From positions 36,425,806-36,489,805 of the forward strand of contig NC_133215.1 in assembly GCF_040436345.1 (NCBI RefSeq): a stretch of 64,000 nt of DNA, given 5' to 3'. Position 1 is the first letter of the stretch. Each line of letters starts with the position of its first letter. The DNA is from Pagrus major (lineage: Eukaryota > Chordata > Actinopteri > Spariformes > Sparidae). The position numbers and the translations under genes were made by a program. Positions 33,476-44,821 of the stretch are shown here, one piece after another. The notes under the pieces were generated by a model. The model was not told the DNA's origin, did not search any database, and saw nothing but the letters and a program-made list of their open reading frames with translations.

Positions 33476-36166
33476 TTACACATTGCGCCGAGTTGTGTTT
33501 ATAAGAAAGAGAAGTGCTTCTTTGTATGGTGTGAAATCATTGTTGACTGCTTGAGAGAACAATTCAGAAATGTCAGAATATGTGTCTGCAAACTGATTCT
33601 CAGCCAGTACTTTGTCTTGTTCTGTGGAAAATGGATCTACTCCAAAGGTAGATTGTGGTGTCAGTGAGGACCCCAGCTGTTGTCTGTAGAGGTCTGCTGC
33701 TTCAACTGAATGAGGCAACAGCTCCTGTGGGATTTTTTTGGGACACCCACTGCCAGCCAAGTTATTTGGTGTACCTTTACCTGTAAAATAAAGAACATAC
33801 TGTTGACCTTGAGACTTATGTGTGCCTGTTGTAATTATTTTAATGTTTGCAATACTGATTTATTTCACCTGGAATTCGATGAGCATTCCAAGACTCCACC
33901 ACTCTTGTAAGACCAATCTGGCACAGCTGACCAGTCAGGCAGGACACACAGTATCTGACAAGGCTGTCATCCATGTCCAGTTCTTCCTGATCTACCAACT
34001 GCAGAAGGGCTGTCTTCAGGGGGTAGTTGACACGATTATTGACCTCAGGCCAGATTTGTTCAACTGTGTGATTCTGAATGTGAGGCAAAAACTTGTTATT
34101 AATTTATTCCAATGGTTAAATTAAAAATATGTAGACCTTCCAGAAAAGTGTTCTGCTTATCGTAGAAGTTGGAAAGCATAGCAATTCTGAAGAAAATTAA
34201 AAAGATAGCATGATGCTGAAACAAACATAATAGTATCTAAATACCTAACAACACAAAATATTAACAATAAATAGCTTCAATGGGCATGCAGTGTGTGTTG
34301 GTGAAGCAACCATAGAAACTACTGAACTGTACCCTTGTGGATGGAGTTTGTAGGTAAGGTCTTCTCTCCTGATCATAGCGATGAGATGACAGCAGCTCCT
34401 GCATGAAGAGTGTCAAATAGAATTCCTTTCCATGATCCACGCGCACCTGGTCCCACATCCCATTAGCAACTACTGCAGGCCTATTGGATGAAAAACTTGA
34501 TTTTAATTTGTGCAAAGCTTTTCAAATGTAGCCATTCCAAATCAGTTATTCTCTGTAAAATATAATGATTCAGTCATAACAAAGTAAATGTTAAGCAGTC
34601 AGCATTTTGTCACACTTGTGTACATGTAGGATACTATTTCAATGCCAGTTTAAATGAAGAGTCTGTCATTTATATGGGATTAGTATATGCAGCCTTTCCT
34701 TTCAAGTAGGACGTCCAAAATCACATATCATATAGTGTCATATCACAATCTTGATACCATATTGATATATTGGCCAGCAACCACTGTCTTGCATAAATGA
34801 CAGAATACTGCTTTAAGTGTCCACAAATTACAGGCTATTACCTGAAAACATCTTCATAGATGACTAGGTTGTTTTTTATGGGCATTGTGGAATGACCAAC
34901 AACCTTTTTGCTGAAGCCATCAATGGCTACAACATGTGTGACCCCATACATCGCTAACTTTTCATTCTGGTCCATATGAATCTTCTGTCCCATGTAGTCT
35001 GCTTGGTATGGTATGGGGTTGAGATTGCGGGCACCCTAAAAGAAGACACGAAAATAATGTAACAATTCCATAGAAACATTTCCTACAACGCCATCCTCAA
35101 CGACATAGTCCTATACTCTAAATGGGCTGATAACTAGCCCCTCCCACTTCTCACTTTCTTAAAAAAAAGGCTACTGGTCATAAAACAGTAAACACTGTTA
35201 CAAGGAAGAAAAACAACATCGGCGACATAAAAGGACGAGGAGGAAAATAATAGGCTACATTTGTTACCTACAGTAGCAACCATAATATTCTTTTGTAGCA
35301 ACTTAACTCTAAACGCTACACTAACGGAAGACAACATATTTCTATTTTCAAAATAAAAGCATTTGTTATTGTAACCTACTACGGCCACAGAGACGCGCCC
35401 CTTAACCAGCTGATCCCTGGTTTACACCAACGTCTCTGTTTACACAAATACACACATCATAACACCTAGGCTATAATAATCCGCTGATCCATGAATTGAT
35501 TTCTCAAGTTGAAAACAAATGTATGTGGTTGTCATGGAAGTGACCACGGCGCTACCTGAATCATCTTGAATTTGCCAAGTGTAAAACCTACCTGGCGTCT
35601 TGCTTCATGGTAAGGTTGGTGCATAGTTCTGAGCACTGATCCTATATGTTTCTCAGCAGCATGAACCCCTTTAATGGCGAGATACCCCTTCATCATTCTT
35701 CTGCCAAAAGTTGGTCCCGTCTAGAAAAAAACAAACATCCAAAATCATGCCGATATGTTTGGTCATTGGGAGAATACGTAAAATGGGGGCGGCATGGGAT
35801 TTGCAAGTGTTTTACGGAATCTGTTTACTGTTGTGTAGATCAGGCTATAGTGACGATAAAAAATGTCAATGTGGGGACAAGAATTCACTTCTTTTCCCAC
35901 GCACACACATATCAAAGAAGAAAAGATCAGATAGTCTTTCATACCTCGGCTATGGCTTTTGCCACCTCCAACTCCAGATGTTCCTCGGGCAATCCCATCA
36001 AATTTACGCCGTTTTCAGCACAGAATCTTCTCACATTTCGAGCTGAAAATCCTCTCCTGCCCCCGCTTTCTACTGAAATGCGCGCAGAGATTTCGGATGA
36101 TGACAGGCCTTGTTTTGCCATGTCTAAAATCATTTCTGAGTACGGCTCCAAAGACATTTTGCTCAT
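33476..36166 (-). CDS. Element B transposase (rve-type DD38E), six exons, intact
   Basis: Minus-strand exons 36166-35945, 35720-35592, 35035-34842, 34480-34333, 34073-33869 and 33780-33476, all GT-AG, join to 1203 nt (400 residues) with no stop. An N-terminal helix-turn-helix ([31 protein letters not shown]) precedes the rve core: Asp139 (HMDQNEK), Asp197 (VRVDHGKEF), Glu236 (NHTVEQIW). It ends [20 protein letters not shown] and a short basic tail. In the 68 residues of exon 5, 48 are identical to transposase A by my count. The start codon is 34 bp inside the right TIR, which probably holds its promoter. Its stop lies 122 bp from that of the convergent accessory gene. Confidence 0.88.
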
Positions 36167-36199
36167 TCACGCTTTGTTGTAGCCTAAATGACAGCTTCC

Positions 36200-36427
36200 G
36201 GTGCGAGAATATGAATAAATGGTTGTTTTTGGTTGGTTTTTTCGTTCCTGCTGACTAGTGAATTTATTTTTGATATATGAAATAGAAAATGAAAATAAAA
36301 GAAAAATTCAGCGTAATTCAATTTTTGTTTTTGTGTTTCAAAACGAAAATCAAATAAACCAGTCGTTTTTTGTTTTTTAATTCCCATTCATGAAGGGAAA
36401 TTCCAATGACCAAAAGATACACGGACC
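36200..36427 (-). repeat. TIR of element B, right
   Basis: 228 bp, ending GATACACGGACC, followed by the target duplication CAAGGG at 36428-36433. I saw no mismatch to the left TIR once element A is removed, which points to recent transposition or recent gene conversion. Confidence 0.9.
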
Positions 36428-39400
36428 CAAGGGCAACCACTCTTTGGTGTTTATTACTTTGGATATTCTGGACACGGGCCCCGAGCAGGCATGTTTTAGG
36501 GGAAAGCTGAAAGTCAACTTTGAGGATCCCTGACAGGAAATGTGCCACCTCTCTCCATAGGGACTCAATGACTGGGCAGTGCCATAGCATATGGAGGAGC
36601 GATCCCTCTTCTCCACATCCATGCCAACATTGAGCCGATAGGCTCTGGTCCATCTTTTTTAGTCTAACCGGAGTTAGATATGCCCTATGCATTATCTTCA
36701 TTTGTATTACTCTATATCTTACGCATTTGCTTATATTAATTGAGTTCCTCCACAAGCCATCCCATTCAGAAGATGACAAATTAATTCCCAGATCTTGCTG
36801 CCACTGCAATTGGGTCGAGGTATTGCAATTGGGGGAGGAAAGGGATAAAAGCCTATAAAGTTTGGATACCACACCTCTGCTATGGGCGATAGCCTCCAAC
36901 TTCTCGTCCAGCTCCTTGTGGCAACCGATGGCGCTGCCCGGCATTGATAATCTGTTTAAGATGGCTTGTTGTAGGTATATTAAGAAAGAGCTGCTACTCA
37001 GTCCAAAATTTGCCTTGAGTACAGTTAGCGGAATCATTGAACCATCCCTCAGCACTTGGCTAAGCCTATGTATATTCAGACTCTGCCATGCTTTGTCAGA
37101 TAGTGGATTCCCACCTGTTGATAATAAGTGATTGTTCCATAGGGGACACGAGGGGAGGGAAATTCCACTGGTGCCTAAATTACTATGTATCTTTTTCACA
37201 ATGTCGCATGTAAATTTAATGATCGAATTCTCTAATTTAGATGGAAATTTGGGGCAATACCATAGTGAAGATAAAGAAATGAACCTGTTGTTTTCCCTAA
37301 ATAACTCCCTCTCAAGCCAATCCCAGGTACCTCTGGTTGAGATATCATTGTAGCCCCAAGAGAGTGGAAATCTCACATTGTATGACAGATAATACAGAAA
37401 TACATCCGGGACACCTAACCCACCTTGGGATCTCAGTTTGGAGAGCTTTTTACGGTTTATTTTTGGTTTCTTATTTTTCCATAAAAAGCTGGTGAATAAA
37501 GCCTCAATCTCTTTAAACCAGCCCTGTGGAAATTGCAATGGGAGGGAAGCAATGATGTAAGTTAATCTCGGTAGAATATTAGTCTTTATTACCTCTGCTC
37601 TGCCTCATAGTGACAGTGGGAGAGTCGTCCATCTTTTGATGTCTTCACGAATCGTTCTTAGAAGGGGAGGACCATTAAGATCAAAAATTTTAGAAACTGG
37701 CGATCTGATGGTTATTCCTAAATACCTCATTCCTTCTGGTCTCCACACAAAAGGGGTGGTCTTCAGGTCCGCTGAGAAGGTTTTAGAGTTCAAGGGAATT
37801 GCTTCACTCTTGCTCCAATTAATTTGGTATCCTGAAAACAGGCCAAACGATTTAATTAATTCCAAAACTTTCGGTATTGAATGAATTGGGTTTGATAAGG
37901 TCAATAAGATGTCGTCTGCATACATATTTAACTTAAAATCGTGGCCACCTATCCTTATGCCAGTTATATTGGCATGCTCACGAATGGCACATGCTAGTGG
38001 TTCCAGAGCTAGGACAAATATTAAAGGGCTTAAGGGGCAGCCCTGTCTTGTGCCACGGTAGAGATTAAAAGGCTTAGAAATCAGACCATTAACCTTGACT
38101 GCGGCAACAGGGCTGTTATACAGGGCCTTGAACCACTGCACAGCAGATGGTCCAAAACCATATCTTGACAATATCTGGAACAAATAAGGCCATTCTAATC
38201 TATCGAAAGCTTTTTCCGCGTCCAGTGATATCCCTACCGCTGGACACTGGAGAGAGCTAGCTTTTAACATGACTTGAAGCAATCTTCTCATGTTGTTGGC
38301 TGGGAGTCTGCCTGGTATAAATCCTACCTGGTCTATATGAACCAGGGAGGTGATTTTCTCTAGACGGAGAGCCAGAACTTTCGCGAATACTTTGTAGTCA
38401 TTATCCAATAGACTTAAAGGGCGAAAATTTCCCATGTCTAAATGATCTTTTCCTGATTTGGGAAGAAGTGAAATTGTAGCTGTGCGCATTGTCGCTGGCA
38501 TTGACTTATTTTCAATAATATTATTATAAAGTTGAGTCAGGACTGGAGACAGGCTGTTCTGGAACTGTTTATAAAATTCTATGGTGTATCCATCTCCCCC
38601 TGGGGATTTGCCATTGGCAAGCTTTTTAATTGCGGTTAGAATCTCTGCGTCCCGCACTGGTGCCTCCAGATCATCTCTATCCAATGCACTCAATTTAGGG
38701 AGGGGAGTATTCATAAGAAATTCTGCCACCTTGTGCTCCTGAGATTGACATTCAGCCTGATATAATTTGGAGTAGTACTCTTTAAAAGCGGAGCTTATTA
38801 AAGCCTGTTCTGAAATAATATTCCCACTGCTGTCCCTTATTGCTGGAATTGACTGTTTGTTCTCCTGCTGCTTAAGCTGATAGGCGAGCATTTTACCTGC
38901 TTTGTCGCCACTCTCAAAATGTCTTCTACGCAGACGGTATAGAGCAAAGGCAGTCTCCTCATGGAGTATTGACTACAGGTCAGCCCTCGCCATGAGAAGA
39001 TCCTTCTTCATGACAGGATTTGTTGTGTCAACCATGTGTTGAGACTCTAAAGTCTTAATTTTCGCTAATAGGTCGTTTTTCTTTTCATTTCTTAGCCTAC
39101 GTTTGGCAGTTGAATAAGAAATTATCCAGCCTCTGCACGTTACTTTGAAGGCTTCCCAGACAGTTTGCATGGATGAGACTGAATTCATATTTATTCTAAA
39201 GAATTCACTGGTTCTTTGTGTTATCAGGGAAACAAATTTTGCATCCTGCAACAAGGAGTTATTGAATCTCCATTGCTTTGTTCTGTGTTGGGTATCAAAT
39301 ATAGGACTGAAGGTCATTGATAAAGGTGCATGGTCTGAGATAAGTATACTATGAATTGCTGTATCAATGACATTCATGGTATGATTTGAAGAAATGAGGA

Positions 39401-40014
39401 GATAGTCAATTCTGGAGTAAGAGTTGTGCTCGTTTGAATAATATGTATACCTCCGTTCTTGTGGATTTACCAAACGCCACACATCAGTAAGTGCCAGTGA
39501 GCTCCTCATCTCGCTAAAAGCTGCTGATGATGCACTATCTGATGGTAGGGGGCTGCTCGAACGGTCAACACTGGCATCACTGACCAGGTTGAAGTCGCCA
39601 CCTATCAATAAGGGAGTATCTGCAAACTGAGCTAACAGGATATTGAGGGGGGAGAGAAAGAGGTTCTGAGTTAGGTGCATAGATGTTAACCAAGGTGCAT
39701 TTCTCATTCTGAAGTGTACCTGACAGTACCAGATAGCGCCCATCATCATCCGCTCTTATTGCAGACGGTGTGAAAGAAATTCTTTTCGCTATTAGTATAC
39801 TAACACCTCTGGCAGCTCCTGAGCCTGGGGCCGAAAACACTTGGCCCACCCATCTTTGTTTCAGTTTCAGAGACTCCTGCTTTGTAAGGTGCGTTTCTTG
39901 AATCATGGCAATATCACAACTCAGAGATTGGAGATGAGATAGAATCTTATATCTTTTTACTGGGTTCTGAATCCCATTTACATTCCAAGAAATCAACTTT
40001 ATGGTTCTAAACAT
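36428..40014 (-). pseudogene. Tx1/L1-like LINE ORF2, 5' part (endonuclease and RT)
   Basis: Minus strand from 40014: apurinic-type endonuclease ([11 protein letters not shown], a frameshift near 39680, [29 protein letters not shown]), then RT (GISLDAEKAFDRLEWPYLF, GTRQGCPLSPLIFVLALEP, MYADDILLT) and a C-terminal domain with a Cys/His cluster near 36600. Two single-base stops interrupt it: TAG at 38973 (from Gln) and TGA at 37605 (from Trp). Both are C-to-T type changes. Element B is inserted near the C-terminus; the frame resumes at 23871. The motifs and the DN-type endonuclease start fit the L1/Tx1 clade. The LINE was dead or dying before or after B arrived; the order is not certain. Confidence 0.88.
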
Positions 40015-40690
40015 CTTTTAATAAAGTGGGCATATAAAAGGATTTATGGGATACTAAGTAATGGCAGATGTAGTGTCTACATGATGAAAAAAATGGAAAA
40101 TAAAAGGCAATCACCAAACAGATCCTATTATATACTTCATCTTCGTTACACTGTGAGAAAGAGGAAAAGTGGAATGGGGTACATGAAACACATACAATAC
40201 AAAAAAAACACAAAAAGTAAAACACTGCCAATAGGCAAGCAAAAAACGAAAACTGACCTTAAGATGGGGCCTGCACCCATCTCCTATCCGTGAAAGCCAG
40301 GCGTGGGCCTCTTATGGTGAACTAGAGCACCCAGACCACTTGACTTTTCTACATAATTGATTTAAAAAACAATCGAACATATAACAGCAACTGTGCAGTC
40401 TTTCACACTTTATTTTTAACTTAAAGTTTCTCTCCAGTCTTGGGCTGACTACCAAAAAGAGAAGGAAAAAAAATATAAACCCAAAAATAGAAAGAGAAAG
40501 AAAAAAAAACACACACACCTAATCCCCATTGTACTTAAATATATTGACGTCTTCCTTATTCGTCTAAGCGGGCACTTGACGGTTTTTCAAACTTACCAAC
40601 CCCAGCTTTAAGAGACATTTTTCCACCAAGCATCCTAATTACGCCACAAACTTGTCATCACGGGAAAGAGAAGAAAAAGCCCTGAAACTG
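40015..40690 (-). repeat. Tx1-like LINE, 5' region (ORF1 start and leader, decayed)
   Basis: On the minus strand a short frame at about 40617-40558 reads MSLKAGVGKFEKPSSARLDE, which looks like an ORF1 start that soon hits a stop. AT-rich sequence separates it from the endonuclease start at 40014. Most of ORF1 is missing. The 5' end of the LINE is not sharp; a CTTGACG shared with 23364 may or may not be relevant. Confidence 0.4.
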
Positions 40691-41099
40691 CATTTCAGCT
40701 TAATTGCTAGGCATTAGCCAGAGTATTTTTACATATATTGTGAAGGAATTTCTAATAAATACCGCTCTATCAGTCCTTGGATACATTTGTCTCTCACTAA
40801 GCAGCACATCTCAGGTTAGACTGATTTTTCTGTCTCAGTACAGAATACATGTAATGCAAAGATAGCGTATAACAAACGGTTCTACCCAGGTCGCTAAGTA
40901 AACATGGACATCCAGCGATGGGTTAAATAGACTTCTGATCGGAATGCTCTTCAGAATGGTAGTGGTTGGCACACTGCCACTATTATTCTCCTTGATTCAG
41001 CCTGCTTCTCATGACATTGGATTTCTTGGCATCTTCTTCATAACCACAAGGCCACCAGCTCTACAGAATTTCCATCACAAATTTGTTTTTACAAACCAT
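40691..41099. other. No gene recognised
   Basis: Transition between the LINE leader and the hAT remnant. No domain is visible. Confidence 0.35.
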
Positions 41100-41850
41100 T
41101 TAAGAATCATCGCCAGTTTATCCAGTTACTGGCAATAAGTGAGACAGAACACACTGACAAGCTGTACCACTCAGATGTTCGCTGGCTGAGCCTTGGAAAA
41201 GTGTTTCGCTGGGTGTGGGAGTTGAAAAGGAGACAGAGACATTTCTGGTGACTGTCGGAAAAGAGCTGATGAATTTGCGGAGTTGCAGGACCCAGATTGG
41301 GTGTGTGACTTGGCTTTCCAATATAATGGGCCATCTAAACGACCTCAATCTGAAGTTGCAGGGGAAGAATGTGTTCAGGCACGCACTGTATTCACACGTG
41401 CAAGCATTTAAAGCCAAGCGGACCCTGTTTTCCAGACAACTGGCCAACAAATGCGTCGCACACATCCCAACGCTGGCAACCCTGTTTGTGCCAACCTGCC
41501 ACACCCACAGGTGCACCACTACTGTCAGACCTCCACACTGAGTTCAACCGGCATTTCCTGGATGTGCAACTGGAACTGATTGACGTACAGGACAGTGTGC
41601 CCCTGCTCTCAAAGAAATGTTCACTACATCCACACTGGACAACTTCTTCTGTTTACTGAAGAAAACACAGTTTCTATACCAGCCAGGCACGCACAGAGGG
41701 TGCATATTTTATTTGGCTCCATGTATGTGTGCAAACAAACTTTTCTGTGATGAACTTCAACAAGTCAGGTTAAAGATCAGGACTGACTGATAAACACCTG
41801 TCTTCTGTACTGCACATTTCAACATCAGGCATAACACTCAACTTTGATAG
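41100..41850 (+). pseudogene. hAT transposase C-terminus (GTF2IRD2/SCAND3-like type), decayed
   Basis: Fragments in several frames follow the order of a hAT transposase of the type found in GTF2I-repeat 2 and SCAN-domain 3 proteins: YHSDVRWLSLGKVF (41160), DPDWVCDLAF (41290), IMGHLNDLNLKLQGKNVF (41325), VQAFKAKRTLFSRQLAN (41400), LSDLHTEFNRHF (41525) and the dimerisation end near MFGSTYVCEQTF-like sequence (41715-41745). At least four frameshifts and several stops make it inactive. No TIR was found. Confidence 0.75.
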
Positions 41851-42243
41851 TCTTGCAAAGAGAGGTAACGTCTCATCTGTTCCCATTAGGCTAAATTACA
41901 TGGGTAGACATTGCTTTTCATGTTGTCATTCATACATATCTTACATTTATAATTTATTCATTCATTCTCATAGGATAGTTACAGTTACATCTGTAAAACA
42001 GAATATATGTTCATGTGGTCTTAAACATGATGTGTAAGACCACATGTTTGTTCAGGAATAGTCAATATTAGCCTGGTCTTTTCTTCATTCAGTGCTGCAG
42101 GTCTGTTCTGCATTTGGTGTAAAATTTCGAGTCAGTTGTAGTAAAAGTAAAAACAGTCTCACACAGTTAGACAAGTAATAACAGAACAGAAAATGATTTG
42201 AGTAAAATGAATATGGATATTTCATGAATATGAATATGCATTT
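41851..42243. other. No gene recognised
   Basis: AT-rich spacer with a short inverted pair (ATGTGGTCTTAAACATGATG and GTGTAAGACCACAT, 42013-42048). Confidence 0.4.
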
Positions 42244-43030
42244 TGTTACGGGTCCCAGGACTGGTACCGAAGTAACAAAATAGATGTCTGTAAAATACAG
42301 ATAAAGATCAGCAGCAATGAAGACACATGTTAACCGTTCGTCATCCAGATTGCATCTGGGGCTTTATTCTTCAATAACATAATCAAAACATATTTTCCTG
42401 AGTGCTAGCGTCTGTTTCAGTCCATGTTTATCTCAAGTGCATATAAAGTCCATAAAACAATATTATTCAAGTCAAATCCAAATTACTTCACAATATGTAA
42501 ACCTTTTCCACATTTCTAGTGAGCATATTACAGTTTCAAGCGTGTCAGGTAGCATGCAAATATAGTCTCACACATTTTGATGTGAATCAAGGCTACTCTA
42601 TCAATATAGTGCAAATTACAGTAATCCTTAACTATCTTTAAAGCGAACAACGCTTATTCTAAAGTAACTCTGGACCTAGGCACTTACTTTACACATAACT
42701 ATCACTCATGAGAAAATTTAAATCCTTTCAAGTGCAAAGCCAACTAAACATCACATTAAGGTTTCACATTTATATAACTGCATACTGTAAATTATCATTT
42801 TAACCTTTTCCACAAATAAATACAGTTCTGTTACTCTTAACTGTTTGTTGAAGTTAATACATGTGCAGGAGCCCAAATAAACCCTAGCGACCTGCCTGCG
42901 AGACCTTGCACAGGTGATAAAAACCCACTAAACCACGTGCAGCAGCGGGACCTGCCACGAGACAAAGGCAGAAACTTCGGTTTATAAAGTTCGACAGAAG
43001 TATCCGAAACTATCTCAAAATATCTTAACA
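42244..43030 (-). repeat. Solo LTR
   Basis: On the minus strand it starts TGTTAAGATA (43030) and ends CCCGTAACA (42244), 787 bp. A TATA-like TTTATAAAC lies near 42985 and AATAAA near 42370, in order. No gag or pol sequence lies next to it, and the 5' edge abuts a SINE. The target duplication is not clear. The class (gypsy or ERV) cannot be told from the LTR alone. Confidence 0.6.
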
Positions 43031-43245
43031 AAGGCCGCCGTTTAGCTCAGTTGGTAGAGCGGGCATCCCATGTACAGAGGCTTCGTCCTCGCTGCAGCGG
43101 CCCCAGATTCGAGTCCCGGCCTGGGGCTCCTTGCTGTGTGTCACTCCCCCTCTCTCTCATCCTCTCTCATTCCTGTCGTATCTTGAGCTGTTCTATCAAT
43201 AAAGGCCAAAAAAATTATTAAAAATAATAATAAAATCTTCACAAC
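43031..43245 (+). repeat. tRNA-derived SINE
   Basis: A box TTTAGCTCAGTTGGTAGAG (43043) and B box GATTCGAGTCC (43106) with a 40-bp insert between them. A CT-rich body follows (GTGTGTCACTCCCCCTCTC) and the tail reads TCAATAAAGGCCAAAAAAAT. An imperfect duplication flanks it (ATCTTAACAA at 43022 and ATCTTCACAA at 43234). It is a standard percomorph-type tRNA SINE and not a working tRNA gene. Confidence 0.85.
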
Positions 43246-43291
43246 ACTTGCTTATAGAAGTTGACATTTATATTTTTTTAACAATTACTAA

Positions 43292-43366
43292 TCTGTAAAA
43301 TACAGATAAAGATCAGCAGCAATGAAGACACATGTTAACCGTTCATCATCCAGATTGCATCTGGGG
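43292..43366 (-). repeat. LTR fragment duplicated from the neighbouring solo LTR
   Basis: 75 bp matching 42287-42361 with one difference seen (GTTCATC against GTTCGTC), 1005 bp apart in the same orientation. It corresponds to the R/U5 part of the LTR at 42244-43030, so it is probably the stump of the other LTR. Confidence 0.75.
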
Positions 43367-43679
43367 TACGGGCAAAAGTTTCCCCCCGAAACAACCTGGG
43401 GCGCAATAGTTCCTGTGTCACATGTTCCACCTGTATGCTGCTCACATTTTCCACACATGAAAGATAAAATAATTAGACGGTTCCCCATATTATTAGGCAA
43501 AATATTAGACCCAAGAAACTAAAGGAAATTACTTTTCAGCTTATTAAATTAAATAAACACCGAAAGTGGTCACTATATTTTTGGGGTGTACCACAATTTG
43601 TTCATAGTGTATGTGAATATTAATATTTTCTGTATTTATTTGTGTAAGTATGTCCTTTTAATGGTGAATATTACATTTT
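43367..43679. other. No gene recognised
   Basis: AT-rich spacer; a short frame near 43288-43500 on the minus strand has no known domain. Confidence 0.4.
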
Positions 43680-44626
43680 GACCAGTGCCGGCCCTGATCA
43701 ATTTGGTGCCCTAGGCAGGATTTTAGCTGGCGCCCCCTTGCATCGCAGACAATTTCACAATCAATTTTTACACTCACACTCACACAGAAAATACAATATA
43801 AATAAGGCATTGCACAAACATATTAAAGAATATTCTATTTACATACAAAATAAAAACAGTGAACACGAAAACAAGTGACATAAAATGAATTAAAAATACA
43901 ATATATGGGTATTGCACAAACATATTAAACAATATTCAGGAGCGCCTGATGCTGTGTCACTGGCGGTGGTGGTGAAATATTTTAAAAGTGCATGTGAAGA
44001 GAGAAGAGAAGTATATGTGACCACTGGATGTTACATTTTAATAAAAAACAGATGCTTGGTGTGTGCTATACATAAGACTTAATGAAAATACGATGAGATT
44101 CATTCAACTTTATCATCATTGCAATGCAATTCAGTCTAACCAGAGTGCAAAAAGCAGTAAAGTGCAGTGAAATTAATACATATATAGCCTATGAATAATA
44201 TGGGAAAGCTAAGGTATGGAGTATTAACAGTAATACACTTTAACTGCACTTTAACACAAACATAAACTGTGACACAATAAACCAAAGGCTTACAACTGCC
44301 CTATTACTTATAAAGTGGATGGAAAACTAATAGCATTTTAACTGACATACAAGCAGGAAAACACAGCCAACAGGTTAAAATAACACCTGAACAGGCCTGA
44401 CGTTAACTTTCCAAATGTCCCTGATGAATTTAAGGTGGGTGTAACATTAACTTACGTCGACTCAGCTATTTACTGATTAGTGCATTTAAAACTTTGAAAA
44501 TGAGGCACTCATTCACTTCATCACATTGACGTTACTGTACCTCTTTCTTTTTCACGTTTTTCTTCCTCTTCTTTCCTTCTTTTCCTTCCCTGGGCGCCGG
44601 ATGGTTTCAATCTTTTGGACATTGTG
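43680..44626 (-). mobile_element. hAT element remnant (ZMYM/TTF-type family)
   Basis: Left end CAGTGCCGGCCCTGATC (43683), then GGTGCCCTAGGC and GGCGCCCCC, is the terminus style of a common fish hAT family. At 44620-44540 the minus strand encodes MSKRLKPSGAQGRKRRKEEE, the basic start typical of TTF/zf-BED hAT transposases, up to a splice-donor-like GGTACAG. The transposase body and the other terminus are missing, so this is a deleted copy. The stretch between is AT-rich and non-coding. Confidence 0.55.
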
Positions 44627-44821
44627 ATTCTGCTACAGTATCGATAAATGTCTCTCTTGGTCTTGGGGTCACGGTCCGGTCAGATTCAGGCAACTCGCCT
44701 CTCTTTATGCAAATATAAATTGTTGTTTGCTAAATTTGTACATACATTTTTGAAATTTACAAAGTTATATACAACTTTTTACATTAAAATGCAGGCAATG
44801 CCTCAGGCGTTTTTTGTACAA

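Larger units (their letters stand above)
23878..36427. mobile_element. Element B: two-gene DNA transposon, with element A nested inside
   Basis: It spans 12,550 bp as found, or 6588 bp after removing element A and one 6-bp duplication. The ends are 228-bp terminal inverted repeats starting GGTCCGTGTATC. The right one is 36200-36427; the left one is 23878-24067 plus 30030-30067, split by A. I compared the two arms base by base and saw no difference. Target duplication CAAGGG. It encodes a transposase (33476-36166, minus) and a RING-like accessory protein (30130-33353, plus), convergent with only 122 bp between stops. Both start codons lie close to a TIR (34 and 62 bp), so the TIRs probably carry the promoters. 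The 6-bp duplication and rve core suggest IS3EU; this is not verified. Confidence 0.88.

Noticed and set aside
35646..36182. 178-codon plus-strand frame over the B transposase
   Set aside because: Antisense to transposase exons 1 and 2 and the intron between them; the minus-strand exons match the A paralogue.
23878..36427. A single 12.5-kb transposon with four genes, or an inverted duplication of one element
   Set aside because: The inner ends at 24068 and 30023 have their own TIRs and 6-bp duplication, and the paralogous genes are too diverged for a recent duplication.
36318..37538. A single 406-codon LINE protein
   Set aside because: Its last 38 or so codons lie in the right TIR and target duplication of element B; only the part above 36433 is LINE.
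43043..43120. Functional tRNA gene
   Set aside because: A and B boxes are present but the anticodon arm is disrupted by extra sequence and it continues into a SINE body and tail.
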